A stretch of 64,000 nucleotides of DNA, taken from Flavobacterium aquariorum (GTDB lineage: Bacteria > Bacteroidota > Bacteroidia > Flavobacteriales > Flavobacteriaceae). The stretch spans positions 427,843-491,842 of the forward strand of contig NZ_QKXH01000003.1 of assembly GCF_003254745.1 (NCBI RefSeq), written 5' to 3'. The notes under the pieces were generated by a model that ran no database searches, was not told the DNA's origin, and saw only the letters and a program-made list of their open reading frames with translations. The translations under genes and the position numbers were made by a program. This document shows positions 56,701-64,000 of this stretch, piece after piece (positions within the stretch are counted from its first letter, which is position 1; each line of letters begins with the position of its first letter).

Positions 56701-57992
56701 AAAGTAGCTGTCCCTTCAAAGTATTGATCTGGTGTAAATACAGGCGATTCTATATTTGGATTATCAAGTGTACCTACAGTTGCTCCTCCATCTACTGTCC
56801 AAACTATAGTCCCATTTAAAGCTGTTCCGTTTATAATAGCAGTTTTATTTGAGCATATCGTTTGAGTTTCTCCTGCTAATGCTGTGGGTTGGATATTTAC
56901 TACTTGAGTTTTTGAAGCTGTTTTAGTACCACATAACCCTCCACTTGATGTCAGAGTCAATGTTGCTGTGCCACTATATCCGGGAGGTGGTGTCCAGGTA
57001 GCATTCAAATCAGTATCTCCTGGGCTAAATGTTCCTCCAATTCCACCATCTGACCATGTTCCACCAGTGGCGGTACCTCCTACGGAACCTCCTAATGCAG
57101 CTGAGGTTCCTCCTTGACATATGGGACTTAGAGCAGCACCGGCATTTGCAGTAGGTAATGCATTTACAGTAACACTTATTGGAGTGGTAGAAGTACACCC
57201 CCCCGCATTGGCAATAGTCATGGTTCCATTATAAGTACCTGCTGCAGTCGATGCCGGTATTGTAATACCAGTTATTGTCCCACCAGCAGCATTAAAAGCA
57301 AATGCAGTTGAACTTTGATTTGCCATACCTGTCCATGCGATGCTATAAGAAGTTGGACTATTTGTAGTAGCAGTATATGCCAAAGTAGTGGTTTGTGAAC
57401 TAGCACTAAAACAAACAACGGCAGCTGTACTACTAGCTGTAATAGTTGGTTGTGTACAATAATAAACTCTTACTAAAACTTGATCCAAGTTTATGGTTCC
57501 ACCACCACCTGTTGAAGCAACTCTTGCGAAAAAAATACCATTACCAAATTCGCTAAGTGCCCAAGGACTATGCCCCCATGTGTCTGATGGAGAACCAACA
57601 GTACGGAGAGCATCGGTCGTGCCAAATGCCGTTATTGTTTTAGTAGCAGTAAAATTTGTTTTATTATTCCAAGTAAGTTGAACAGTTACATCCCTTCCAC
57701 CACCAGAAGGACGATTCCCTTCTAATTGTACCTCTATTCCTAAAATAGTGGCCCCCGCAGGTATGCTAATATTAAACCCTCCATAATCTCCAGTATCACC
57801 ATTTGCGTCGAAAACAGCATAAGCATTATCCGATGCCAAACCATTGCCAACATTTATAACACTACTAACGCTCAAGCTGGTTGTTGGAGATAAAAGCCCT
57901 GTATTTTGTCCAAATGAACTACTAACAAAAAATAAATTCGCAATTAAAAAAACAATAGCAAAAATTCCGGATTTAGGTAGAAATGTTTTCAT
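47790..57992 (-). CDS. Giant secreted multi-repeat protein with T9SS sorting domain and SprB repeats
   Basis: 3400 residues from ATG 57992 (MKTFLPKSGIFAIVFLIANL); signal peptide to SSSFGQ. In order: a beta-sandwich (~28-180), many Ig/PKD-like modules, a second copy of the first-type sandwich (~1050-1230), nine 75-residue Ig-like units (~1294-1970), two SprB repeats (DVFCKGGTNGSIDLSVSGG; NVDCFGNTNGSATVTATGG), HYR modules (~2135-2450), five ~80-residue units (~2544-2961), a polymer-forming-like region (~3030-3290) and a T9SS type A domain (YPNPSNYQFTLEVEGG to KALKLIKK). It is predicted to be exported by T9SS and anchored on the surface; a role in adhesion or gliding is inferred from SprB. Not an array of separate genes: it is one open frame. 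Confidence 0.9.
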   Translation of the reverse strand: MKTFLPKSGIFAIVFLIANLFFVSSSFGQNTGLLSPTTSLSVSSVINVGNGLASDNAYAVFDANGDTGDYGGFNISIPAGATILGIEVQLEGNRPSGGGRDVTVQLTWNNKTNFTATKTITAFGTTDALRTVGSPSDTWGHSPWALSEFGNGIFFARVASTGGGGTINLDQVLVRVYYCTQPTITASSTAAVVCFSASSQTTTLAYTATTNSPTSYSIAWTGMANQSSTAFAFNAAGGTITGITIPASTAAGTYNGTMTIANAGGCTSTTPISVTVNALPTANAGAALSPICQGGTSAALGGSVGGTATGGTWSDGGIGGTFSPGDTDLNATWTPPPGYSGTATLTLTSSGGLCGTKTASKTQVVNIQPTALAGETQTICSNKTAIINGTALNGTIVWTVDGGATVGTLDNPNIESPVFTPDQYFEGTATLTMTVTNAGCIAVSVTSVVIVNGGAATVDPGTNVTVCMTTPGEVPLSGIVGGGASSGTWSGGNGTFFPNNSDLATSYTPTQAEIDLGSVTLTLTSEDPGGLCPGAVSRSKTITFKKAPIATAGGSTSICPGGSAIVSGATSSNGTILWTHNGSGSLSNANTLTPTYTSVVGDAGNTVTLTLTVSNSPCPDATATYTVVVNPLPVSKNLLGTGTICSGSSTDIQVVDSEYDFTLGIQYQLRNNSNNAAVGIPVSGTGATINLPTGILTNSTANPITFTFNVLATNLNTNCSVQMANVVTITVNPAPLNRTITGPAGAICTGSTATITVGTASASVNGTTYQLRNNADNSNIVGSTVTISNTSTASFSLSTLALTSTTTFNVLATINATGCTAQMSGTPTVTVNSLISNNTITSDQSICSGTAPAGLVGSTPTGGNGTYTYLWEQSTNNDTGTGTWANASITNGASASRTLQNYTPPQTPPSTVTTWYRRTVTSAPCGASISPAVKITVNPLPTVYAVTGGGAYCEGGAGMPIGLSNSQTGVNYQLYLGASPDGPAVAGTTGSAITFGNKTVAGTYTVVATATYNITTNCSSNMTGSATITVNPVPVTVGASVCLGESGGVLTSSCPNPNVSVGPKDPVTGASAAGAGTAWTNPTRVVLDDASYATAATTFGGGAVTTNSLQATNFDFSAIPNTATILGIQISIKRFSSVDSFSDFVRDNTVSLMKAGVVAGSNYANTGTNWLVANTTVISYGGASDLWGTTWTPTDIKTVNFGVALSANIAKSGFNVNTASVDNMKITVYYLANGVLNWYTASSGGTLIGTGSPFNPVGVLNSGLPDTNTAGTTSFYAECTSVPGCRTKTDFVVKPLPTMTCPSNSSVCVDAAAYELTGASPAGGTYSGTGVSANNFNPATAGVGPHTITYSYTDVGNGCSNSCSFTITVNALPTLTCPSNSSVCVDAAPYALTGASPEGGTYSGTGVSSNNFDPATAGVGLHTITYSYTDGNGCSNSCTFTITVNPLPIVTCPSDSSVCVDAVAYELTGASPAGGTYSGTGVSANNFDPATAGVGLHTITYSYTDGNGCSNSCTFTVTVNPLPTVSCPSDSSVCLNAAAYELTGASPAGGTYSGTGVSANNFDPATAGVGPHTITYSYTDGNGCSNSCTFTITVNTLPTVSCPSDSSVCVDAAAYALTGASPAGGTYSGTGVSANNFDPATAGVGQHTITYTYTEEVGCSNSCTFTVTVNPLPTLTCPSNSSVCVDAVAYELTGASPSGGTYSGTGVSANNFDPAIAGVGPHTITYSYTDGNGCSNSCTFTVTVNPLPTISCPSDSSVCLNAVSYELTGASPAGGTYSGTGVSANNFDPATAGVGPHTITYTYTDGNGCSNSCTFTVTVNPLPTVSCPSDSSVCVDAAAYELTGASPAGGTYSGTGVSANNFDPATAGVGQHTITYTYTDGDSCSNTCTFTITVNPLPTLTCPSNSSVCVDAVAYELTGASPSGGTYSGTGVSANNFDPATAGVGPHTITYSYTDGNGCSNSCTFTITVNETVVASGTKVDVFCKGGTNGSIDLSVSGGSGSYTYSWNNGESTQDISGLASGTYTVTITESNGCAITGTTSFTIGEPLEVLDASITESTNVDCFGNTNGSATVTATGGTPEYTYLWDDALAQTTATATNLAAGTYHVTVTDANGCTDNATATVIVDDTELPTVITKNIDVELNPTSVSITASDVDNGSHDNCAIQSMSVSPNSFTCANVGPNTVTLTVTDTNGKVNTGTAIVTVKDTIKPVISNMPANKTVNLSGGNCSALVKWNAPSATDNCGVASLLSNDDTFNENGSTLLGIGLHTITYTATDVNGNTETASFTITVIDNIAPTITNCPTNVTVNNDNNICGARVFYVQPNVNDCNGATLTINNNGIDNNSYLSGNIFPVGTTTVIWTATDASGNHSSCSFTVTVIDNQAPVPNVASLPTLNAECSVTVTAPTALDNCDGTITGVSDVDPTFNTAGPHTIVWTYTDSHGKSSSQNQTVNVTSSSPVINTQPVSLTKCEGQPATFSVSATSATGYQWQVDVGGGWGNLNSETNSSLNIASVTNEMNGIHYRVIVKGSCGDIISDEVILTVYGMITVSDQPNQTLCNSSSFTMTQTAPSAGQQGKWTLISGSASITDENSPVTTITAVAVGTSAKVRWTVTNGSCSVSDDVTVTNSILPSVSNQPDQTLCNTSSFTMTQSTPSVGTGVWTLESGIATITSPNSPTTTITGIQGGTSATVRWTVTNVNCSNYDDVTVTNATLAAVSDQPNQTLCNTSSFTITQSAPSLGSGSWSLIGGSANITSPNSPTTTVTGVAVGTSATVRWTVTSGSCISYDDVTLSNTVLPTVSNQPDQTQCNTSTFTMTQSGSGTWSFVGSSGSAIITTPSSPTTTITGVAAGTSVTVRWTVGSGSCIASDDVIVTNNTAAPSVSNQPDQTLCNTSTFTMTQSGSGTWSFVGSSGSAIITTPSSPTTTITGVAVGTNVTVRWTVGSGSCTAYDDVKVTNNSGSSFTASIATSSPDAFCSGLTLTVNPSLAGSYSYLWSPGGATTQSITLYNSATAGTYTVTVTQVGGCGGTAQASYNFQPQNLINDYTILAFNQVDLGNGNYVQSGSVGVTKPLGYAKIGTNSTVAAPGAFVKARFITVQPMSNVPVRIYSAATVVLPNMQVNNTSTTGLADLSIPNNTTVTKTGNYKNVTIGTNCNVTFTTGTIFGTISIGKSSQVKFNANNTGVLNVNSISLADGTDASPTKLLFASDISVRVKTTVSIGKSSMVNPIGGYKAVFFIGGNEFRVLPGGNVTVNASVFAPNGTVKVDGDAAKNTNMKGAYIANYVTSTNKNVFWNQFDCANPTAKTGSIENIVAKEIEPTISPDPFDVKAYPNPSNYQFTLEVEGGSVEKIEVEVYDMGGRHIKHIESDFNQSIVFGEELPTGTYLTIVSQGSNRKALKLIKK
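49110..50350 (-). repeat. Five tandem ~240-bp coding repeats
   Basis: Units begin VSNQPDQTLCNTSSFTMTQS or similar and contain PTTTITGVAVGT and VRWTV; the two units nearest the C-terminus are almost identical in DNA, pointing to recent duplication. Confidence 0.85.
52084..54111 (-). repeat. Nine tandem 225-bp coding repeats
   Basis: Each unit encodes 75 residues with CPSNSSVCVDA, GGTYSGTGVSANNFDPATAG, and HTITYSYTDGNGCSNSC. Boundaries fall every 225 bp from 52084; the unit nearest the protein N-terminus has one extra codon. Units 4-6 and 7-9 pair up as a trimer duplication (see findings). Confidence 0.92.
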
Positions 57993-58053
57993 ATTTATGA
58001 AATTAAAATTATAAATAAACAACTACAATATGTGTGACATATAGACTAAAATC

Positions 58054-58146
58054 GGCAGAATGGGGTATCTGTGGGTACTGAAAAAAATCGATAGAATTTG
58101 GGGTATCTATCTTAATGAAAAAATATAGAGTTGGGGTTTCTATTTT
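58054..58146 (-). promoter_or_regulatory. Three copies of an inverted motif with TACCCC/GGGGTA core
   Basis: On the plus strand the cores are TGGGGTATCT at 58061-58070, TGGGGTATCT at 58099-58108 and TGGGGTTTCT at 58132-58141. Each is flanked by inverted ends: CAGA/TCTG in the first, ATAGA/TCTAT in the other two. They lie 60-155 bp upstream of the 3400-residue adhesin ATG. Confidence 0.6.
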
Positions 58147-59009
58147 TTTATATAATCGAAATTCATTTTTTAAGAAAAAAGTAAGCCTTTTTTAAACCTA
58201 AACAAATGTTAATTCAATTATAAAATTATAGTACTAAGTTATATTATTCTTAAAATATAAAAGCCGTTTTAACCGTATTTTCGACATAAGTGTTAAAAAA
58301 AGCCACAAACTACACTTTGTTAAAATTTAAATGAGATAAAAACTGTTTTTTTTAATTTACCTGGTTAAAAAAATTCCTACATCATTGATTTTAAATTACT
58401 TAAAAACTTAAAGTACACGCTTAGATTCATAAAATTATTTAACAGATAGGAAACGTAAAGAAATCCGTTCTGGACTTAACACCTTCGTGAGAAAAATTAA
58501 AGCTTAACTCACACAAGCAAAATCGAACAAACAAAATAATCTACAAAAGTAACTCAACAAGCCGAGTCCTATGAAATGCGGAATGCAGGGATGCCACCTT
58601 TGTGAGTATGAAAAGTCAGCGGGTTTTTAGAATTGCAAAACGTTTATGACCGCAACACAATTTTGAATGTGAGGAACCAGTAATACTTCTTGACTGCAAT
58701 TGATTAGACAAAATAGGACTGAATTATATTTATAATCGTTTTTGGTATAAAATCAATCCGTAAGGTTAGTACCTTATTTGCAACCAAATAGTATCAACTC
58801 ACAAGATCATTAAAAAAAATTATAAGTCGTTATTTTTAATAAAAAATGGGGGTTAGAAATAATAACAAAGATTTAACCCAAAAAAACATCTATCTAAAAA
58901 GAAGTGTAAAAAAAAGCGTCACAACAACGGATAAAACTGAATTTCAACGACTTAATTTAATTTTTAACAATTGTCGTTGTATATTTATCTGTTGTTTTTT
59001 AACATATTA

Positions 59010-59045
59010 AAAATCAATATTTTAACTACTTAAAATATTGATTTT
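59010..59045 (+). other. Perfect 16-bp hairpin upstream of the second giant gene
   Basis: AAAATCAATATTTTAA and TTAAAATATTGATTTT flank the loop CTAC, 115 bp before the ATG at 59161. No T-tract directly follows. Confidence 0.7.
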
Positions 59046-59160
59046 CATATAATTGATCCCTTACCCAAAATCTTCTTTTCTCACCTACAACTGCCAATTA
59101 AAAATGGATGTGTAACTCCCGTTTTTAAATTCATCTAAAGAATAATAAAAAAGGTGTAGC

Positions 59161-62100
59161 ATGAAAAAATTCTATCTCAACTTGAAACAGTATGTATCGA
59201 AAACAGTTATTTTATTTTGGACTGTTTTAATCCTTTTTGCGTTTGGGAATTCCGTTTTTGCCCAAACCACTGTAGATCTTACGACCCCTGGTTCAGCTAC
59301 TTGGACAGTTCCCTGTGGTGTTACTTCCCTTACCGTTGAGGCTTGGGGAGGCGGAGGCGCCGGTGGTGCAGCTACAATAATCCCCAGTGGAGGTTCCGGC
59401 GGAGGTGCTGGTGGATATAGTACTTCAGTAATTACAGTTACTTCTGGTCAAATTATAAATTACACCATTGGATCTGGTGGCATAGGAGGCACAGGAAATG
59501 GCGGGGATGGTGGCACAACTACAATTCTAGCATTGACCGCCAATGGTGGAAGTGGTGGTGGTCAAGACATGGGTGCATTCGGAGTTGGTGGAGCTGCTTC
59601 TGGTGGAACTACAAATACTACTGGTGGCAATGGAATAATAGGAACTACAACTACAGGTGAAGTCGGAGGAAATAGCACTGTCGCTGGAACAGGTGGCCTT
59701 GCTGTTACTTCAGAATCAAATGGAAACAACGGAACAGCCCCTGGAGGTGGTGGAGGTGGTGGCTTACTGCTGTCAGGAGCAGGTCCCTCTCAAGGCGGAA
59801 ATGGAGCCAATGGCCAAATTAAAATAACATATACCCAACCTGTTCTCAATGCTCCCACAGCAGTTACACCTTCAGCTGCTACATCTATATGTAGTGGAAA
59901 AAGCACTAACTTGAATGCCACTTCTGCTGGAAATACCATTAATTGGTACACAGTAGCTTCTGGAGGCTCCTCTATCGGATCATCTGCAAGTGGTGCCAAT
60001 TTTTCGGTATCACCTACGGGAGATACCACTTATTACGCTGAAGCGGAATCATCTCCAGGATGTGTCAGTACTACAAGAACAGCAACTGGTTTGATTACAG
60101 TAACCGCTCTTCCGGTTATTACTGCTCAACCCGTTGCACCTGCTGCTGTTTGCGCTGGAAACGGGACAAGAACTATTGATGTTACCGCAACAGGAACATC
60201 CTTAACCTATCAATGGAGAAAAAATGGAACGAATCTGACTAATGGTGCCCCATATACAAATGTTACCACAGCGTCCATGTCCATAACCAATCCGGCTATA
60301 TCTGAAAACGGTGCCTCTTTTGATGTGATTATAACAGATGCTCAAGGTTGCGATGTAACCTCTAATGCTGTTGCTTTAACGGTAAATGCGTTACCTGCAA
60401 TTACTGCTCAACCCGTTGCACCTGCTGCTGTATGTCCCGGAACCGGAACAAGAAACATCAGTGTTACTGCAACTGGAACATCTTTAAGCTATCAATGGAG
60501 AAAAAATGGAACGAATTTAACTAATGGTGCTCCATATACAAACGTTACCACAGCGACTATGACAATAACCAGTCCAGCTTTCTCTGAAAATGGTGGCTCT
60601 TTTGATGTGGTAGTAACAAATGCCGCAGGATGCACGATAACCTCTAATGCAGTAGTTTTGACTGTAAATCCGTCCGCTACTAATGCTACCCTAGTTACTC
60701 CTAATACTCCTCAAAATATTTGCAACGGATCGAGTATCAACTTAAATGCTACTTCTGCCGGCAATACTATTTTTTGGTTCACAGTACCAACAGGAGGTGC
60801 TAATCTTGGAAGTTCAGCAAGTGGTGCAAATTTTCTTACAACACCCCCTAACAGTGCCACAACAACCTATTATGCTGATGCACGTACTGCAGCAGGATGT
60901 TTTAGTGCTACACGAACAGCAACTGGTACAGTAACAACAAGTGCTGCCCCTACTATCAGTGTTCAGCCTGCTTCTCCTGCAGCAATTTGCGAAGGATCTG
61001 GGACAAGAACTATTAGCGTAACTTCTACAGCCACTTCCTGGCAATGGCGAAGAAATGGCGTGGACTTAACTAATGTTGCCCCCTTTAGCGGAGTTAATAC
61101 TGCAACTTTAACCATAACCAACCCTACCACTGCAGATAGTGGAACTTATACTGTCATGCTCAATGGCACAACATGCGGACTTCTCTCGAACAATGCAACC
61201 TTAACAGTAAACGCCACTCCGGCAGCTCCTACAGCAGTTACACCAAATAGTCCGGTGGTAGTTTGTACCTCAGACGGAAAAACTCCTTTGAATGCCACTT
61301 CTGCTGGTAATACCATTGAATGGTACACTGTCGCTTCCGGTGGTTCTTCGCTTGGAACCTCTACAAGTGGCGCAAATTTTCAGGTATCCGCCCCAACAGC
61401 TACGGTTTATTATGCAGAAGCTCGTACCAGTAGTGGTTGTGTCAGTCCCACCCGAACCGCCACTGCCTCGGTAACATCAAATGTTCTTCCTGTTATTACT
61501 ACACAACCTGCAACTCCTGCTGCTGCTTGTGCCGGAACAGGAGCGGTAACTATTAGTGTAGCCGGAACAGGAGTGACCACGTATCAGTGGAGGAAAAATG
61601 GCACTCCTCTGTCTAATGTGGCTCCTTATAGTGGAGTTGCTACCGCAACGCTAACGATTACCAATCCTCCTATAGGTGATAATGGTGCCACTTTTGATGT
61701 GGTACTCAATAATGCAACCTGCCCAGTTACTTCTAATTCCGTTACTTTAACGGTAAATACCACTCCCACTGCTCCAACTTCTGTTACTCCAAGCTCTACA
61801 GTTACAATATGTGGCTCTGGAAATATTAATCTGAATGCCACTTCTGCTGGTAATACGATATATTGGTACACAGTAGCAACACTGGGCTCTACTATTGGAA
61901 ACAGTAACAGTGGGGCTAATTTATCTGTTACGCCCCCTGGAGGCACGACCACTTATTATGCGGAAGCTCGTACCCCTGCAGGCTGTAGTAGTCTTACCCG
62001 AACAGCAACGGCTGCAATAACATTAACCCCAACACCTGTTGTCACTATTGAGTTTACTGAACAGGTGAATGATAAAACTTATAGTATAGCTGCTTGTGGA

Positions 62101-64000
62101 CATATTGCGCAAGCCGAAAATGATATTGATGTCCATTCAGGTAATCCTGCTGGAGTAAACGCTACTACATTTGGTCCTACAGCAACAGGGCAATGGCAGG
62201 TAAGCTATGATAATCAAGCAACTTGGGTAAATGCCCCTGGCCCTACAAGTACTACACCACAATATCTATTTGACCCCGCTTACACAATTTTTGAAACCAC
62301 ACCCGGTACTTATTATTTCCGACTAATACTTACCGTTAATGGATGCCCAGGCACCAGTGACGTCATTACATTAACCACAAATGGAAACCCTACTCTAACT
62401 CCAGGTTCAATTGCCGCAGACCAAAGTTCCTGCACATCTCCTTTTAATCCTGCTGCATTTACCCAAACAGCAGCTCCATCGGTTGCAACACCAATAAGTG
62501 GGTATGGCTTTTCTTATATATGGCAATCTTCGACAGACAATGTCACCTTTACCAATATTGCTGGTGCAACCGCAAGTACATACGACTCACCAAATATTAG
62601 CGTAACAACATACTTCCGCCGCTATGCCATATACGGATCTGCAGGAGGTGGCTGTAGCGCTGTCAGCAACACCGTTACTGTTATGGTTGGATCTCTTCCC
62701 CCTCCAACTGTTGGAACCATCACACAACCCACTTGTGGAGTAGCCACGGGTAGTATGGTATTAAGCGGCTTACCTACACCTGGCACCTATACACTTACAA
62801 GAACTGGTACTTCTGGTGCAACTACATCTTTAAGTGGAGCAACCACCACAGTCTCTGGACTAGCTCCTGGTACGTATAATTTTACAGTAACACAGGCAGG
62901 GTGCGCTTCGGCTTCGGCACCATCTGCCAATGTAGTTATTAATGTACAACCTGTAACACCTGCTGCACCTACGGCCAGCGTAACCGCACAGCCTACCTGT
63001 CCCACTCCAAAAGGAACAATAGTGGTAACTGTCCCAGCTCCAGCAGCTAATGTAACTTATACCTTAACAGGAACAGCTCCAGTGGTGGCAGCGGTTACGC
63101 AAGCGGGAGCTACATTCGCAAACTTGAATCCCGGAACATATTCGCTAACAACTACCAATACTACCTCAGGATGTACTTCAACTGCAATAAGCCTATCCAT
63201 AAATTCCGTACCTGCAAATCCGCCAGTACCTACTGCCAGTGTAACAGTACAGCCTACCTGTACCACTCCAACAGGAACAATAGTCATAACAGCGCCTGCG
63301 CCTAATGCCAATCTTACTTATACGGTAACAGGAACGGCTCCAGTTGTAGCTGCGGTGACACAGGCAGGAGCCACATTTGCGAACTTAACTCCAGGAACGT
63401 ATTCGGTAACTGTTAATAATACTCTTACTGTATGTACTTCAAGTGGATTAAGCCTAACGGTAAACCCTGTACCGGCTAATCCGGCAGCGCCAACGGCCAG
63501 TGTAACCATACAGCCTACCTGTACCACTTCAACGGGAACAATAGTGGTAACAGTTCCTGCTCCGGCTGCCAATGTAACTTATACCTTAACAGGAACGGCT
63601 CCGGTTGTAGCTGCGGTAACGCAGGCGGGAGCAACATTTGCCAGTTTAAATCCGGGAACTTACTCTGTGACCACAACCAATACAACTACAGGATGTACCT
63701 CAAGTGCCACAACCCTTACAGTAAATGCACAACCAGTAACACCTGCAGTTCCGACACTCAGCAGCACGGCGGCAAGCTGTTCGGCTGACGGAACCAGCAC
63801 CATCAGTAATTACAACGCGGGTAACACCTATACCTTCACTCCGACAGGTCCGAGCGCAGGTGCAGGAGGGGCAATCAGCGGAATGACCGTTGGAACCTCC
63901 TATACCGTTACCGCCACCAGCGGAGGCTGTACCTCTGCCGCTTCGGCATCGTTCAGCAATGCGGCGCAATTGCCAACACCTGCAGTTCCGACACTCAGCA
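59161..64000 (+). CDS. Giant secreted glycine-rich/Ig-repeat protein, 3' end beyond window
   Basis: Open from ATG 59161 to the window edge, 1613 codons and no stop. Extended signal peptide (VILFWTVLILFAFGNSVFAQ, cut near residue 36), then a glycine-rich beta domain (about residues 50-220, VTSLTVEAWGGGGAGGAATI) starting with WTVPCGVTS. Next come alternating Ig-like modules: one kind with SAGNTINWYTVASGG and TTYYAEA, the other with TAQPVAPAAVCAG and YQWRKNGT. From 62971 a 261-bp repeat occurs three times, then a GC-richer 237-bp repeat begins. It is probably T9SS-exported; the sorting domain would lie beyond the window. Divergent from the SprB-repeat giant gene. Confidence 0.88.
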   Translation, partial: MKKFYLNLKQYVSKTVILFWTVLILFAFGNSVFAQTTVDLTTPGSATWTVPCGVTSLTVEAWGGGGAGGAATIIPSGGSGGGAGGYSTSVITVTSGQIINYTIGSGGIGGTGNGGDGGTTTILALTANGGSGGGQDMGAFGVGGAASGGTTNTTGGNGIIGTTTTGEVGGNSTVAGTGGLAVTSESNGNNGTAPGGGGGGGLLLSGAGPSQGGNGANGQIKITYTQPVLNAPTAVTPSAATSICSGKSTNLNATSAGNTINWYTVASGGSSIGSSASGANFSVSPTGDTTYYAEAESSPGCVSTTRTATGLITVTALPVITAQPVAPAAVCAGNGTRTIDVTATGTSLTYQWRKNGTNLTNGAPYTNVTTASMSITNPAISENGASFDVIITDAQGCDVTSNAVALTVNALPAITAQPVAPAAVCPGTGTRNISVTATGTSLSYQWRKNGTNLTNGAPYTNVTTATMTITSPAFSENGGSFDVVVTNAAGCTITSNAVVLTVNPSATNATLVTPNTPQNICNGSSINLNATSAGNTIFWFTVPTGGANLGSSASGANFLTTPPNSATTTYYADARTAAGCFSATRTATGTVTTSAAPTISVQPASPAAICEGSGTRTISVTSTATSWQWRRNGVDLTNVAPFSGVNTATLTITNPTTADSGTYTVMLNGTTCGLLSNNATLTVNATPAAPTAVTPNSPVVVCTSDGKTPLNATSAGNTIEWYTVASGGSSLGTSTSGANFQVSAPTATVYYAEARTSSGCVSPTRTATASVTSNVLPVITTQPATPAAACAGTGAVTISVAGTGVTTYQWRKNGTPLSNVAPYSGVATATLTITNPPIGDNGATFDVVLNNATCPVTSNSVTLTVNTTPTAPTSVTPSSTVTICGSGNINLNATSAGNTIYWYTVATLGSTIGNSNSGANLSVTPPGGTTTYYAEARTPAGCSSLTRTATAAITLTPTPVVTIEFTEQVNDKTYSIAACGHIAQAENDIDVHSGNPAGVNATTFGPTATGQWQVSYDNQATWVNAPGPTSTTPQYLFDPAYTIFETTPGTYYFRLILTVNGCPGTSDVITLTTNGNPTLTPGSIAADQSSCTSPFNPAAFTQTAAPSVATPISGYGFSYIWQSSTDNVTFTNIAGATASTYDSPNISVTTYFRRYAIYGSAGGGCSAVSNTVTVMVGSLPPPTVGTITQPTCGVATGSMVLSGLPTPGTYTLTRTGTSGATTSLSGATTTVSGLAPGTYNFTVTQAGCASASAPSANVVINVQPVTPAAPTASVTAQPTCPTPKGTIVVTVPAPAANVTYTLTGTAPVVAAVTQAGATFANLNPGTYSLTTTNTTSGCTSTAISLSINSVPANPPVPTASVTVQPTCTTPTGTIVITAPAPNANLTYTVTGTAPVVAAVTQAGATFANLTPGTYSVTVNNTLTVCTSSGLSLTVNPVPANPAAPTASVTIQPTCTTSTGTIVVTVPAPAANVTYTLTGTAPVVAAVTQAGATFASLNPGTYSVTTTNTTTGCTSSATTLTVNAQPVTPAVPTLSSTAASCSADGTSTISNYNAGNTYTFTPTGPSAGAGGAISGMTVGTSYTVTATSGGCTSAASASFSNAAQLPTPAVPTLS
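62971..63750 (+). repeat. Three tandem 261-bp coding repeats
   Basis: Units start at 62971, 63232 and 63493 with TASVTVQPTCTTPTGTIV-like sequence and share LTGTAPVVAAVTQAGATFA. Third unit merges into the next repeat type. Confidence 0.85.
63739..64000 (+). repeat. Start of a GC-rich 237-bp coding repeat
   Basis: ACACCTGCAGTTCCGACACT occurs at 63739 and again at 63976, so one full 237-bp unit (79 residues) and the start of a second are seen. The unit is visibly GC-richer than the rest of the gene; the array continues past the window. Confidence 0.75.

Larger units (their letters stand above)
57993..59160. other. 1168-bp gap between divergent giant genes
   Basis: No ORF accepted. It holds three GGGG-centred inverted motifs (58054-58146) near the minus-strand gene, a slightly GC-richer stretch 58440-58700 without recognisable coding content, a CAACGAC/GTCGTTG stem (58945-58979) and a 16-bp AT hairpin (59010-59045) upstream of the plus-strand gene. 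Clear TAnnTTTG boxes were not found for either gene. Confidence 0.6.

Noticed and set aside
58440..58750. Slightly GC-richer stretch that might be a decayed transposon
   Set aside because: All frames are interrupted and no transposase motif or terminal repeats could be recognised.

Overview
The window reads as the chromosome of a Flavobacterium-like member of the Bacteroidota. The evidence is the low GC, recurrent TAnnTTTG -7 promoter boxes in place of the E. coli type, a fur-purA pair, a DnaJ with only two zinc motifs, SprB repeats and a type IX secretion (T9SS) C-terminal sorting domain. No prophage, insertion sequence or CRISPR array was seen. Genus is an inference; no 16S gene is present.

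Layout. 1-10.5 kb: end of a serine hydrolase, then rel/spoT, fur, purA, nudK, a 1-Cys peroxiredoxin, an AEC transporter, an Rrf2 regulator with an NAD(P)-binding partner, and meaB. 10.6-19.1 kb: an envelope-glycan block with a nucleotide-sugar epimerase, two ArnT-like glycosyltransferases, an LTA-synthase-like phosphotransferase, a GT2 transferase and a LAB_N membrane protein. The last GT2, LAB_N and ArnT-like genes overlap and look like one lipid-linked sugar transfer module. 19.1-31.4 kb: SPFH protein, MATE pump, small exported proteins, a di-heme cytochrome c peroxidase beside a PhoX-like lipoprotein, an SDR and MtaB. 31.5-40.5 kb, mostly on the minus strand: GNAT, HAD, DUF2007, a half-length DEAD-box protein, a sigma-54-type response regulator without a DNA-binding domain, a NatAB-like ABC exporter, dnaJ, grpE and a DUF4442 protein. 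41-46.4 kb: DUF4870, PadR, PspC, M23 peptidase and two GIN (DUF2807) proteins, probably an envelope-stress operon. 46.5-47.7 kb: trxB and tRNA-Pro. 47.8-64 kb: two giant, repeat-built secreted proteins transcribed divergently from a 1.17-kb gap; the second runs off the window.

The most interesting non-genic signals are: (i) two copies (about 3.7 and 40.7 kb) of a 115-nt element whose stems are kept by paired substitutions while the loop changes; (ii) a long shared promoter motif with identical 33-bp spacing before the PadR/PspC operon and before a small exported repeat protein at 28.4 kb; (iii) three GGGG-centred inverted motifs upstream of the 3400-residue adhesin; and (iv) a three-unit higher-order duplication inside that adhesin. 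Gene starts were moved from the longest possible ORF where a TTG start or an N-terminal extension was implausible; each case is stated.
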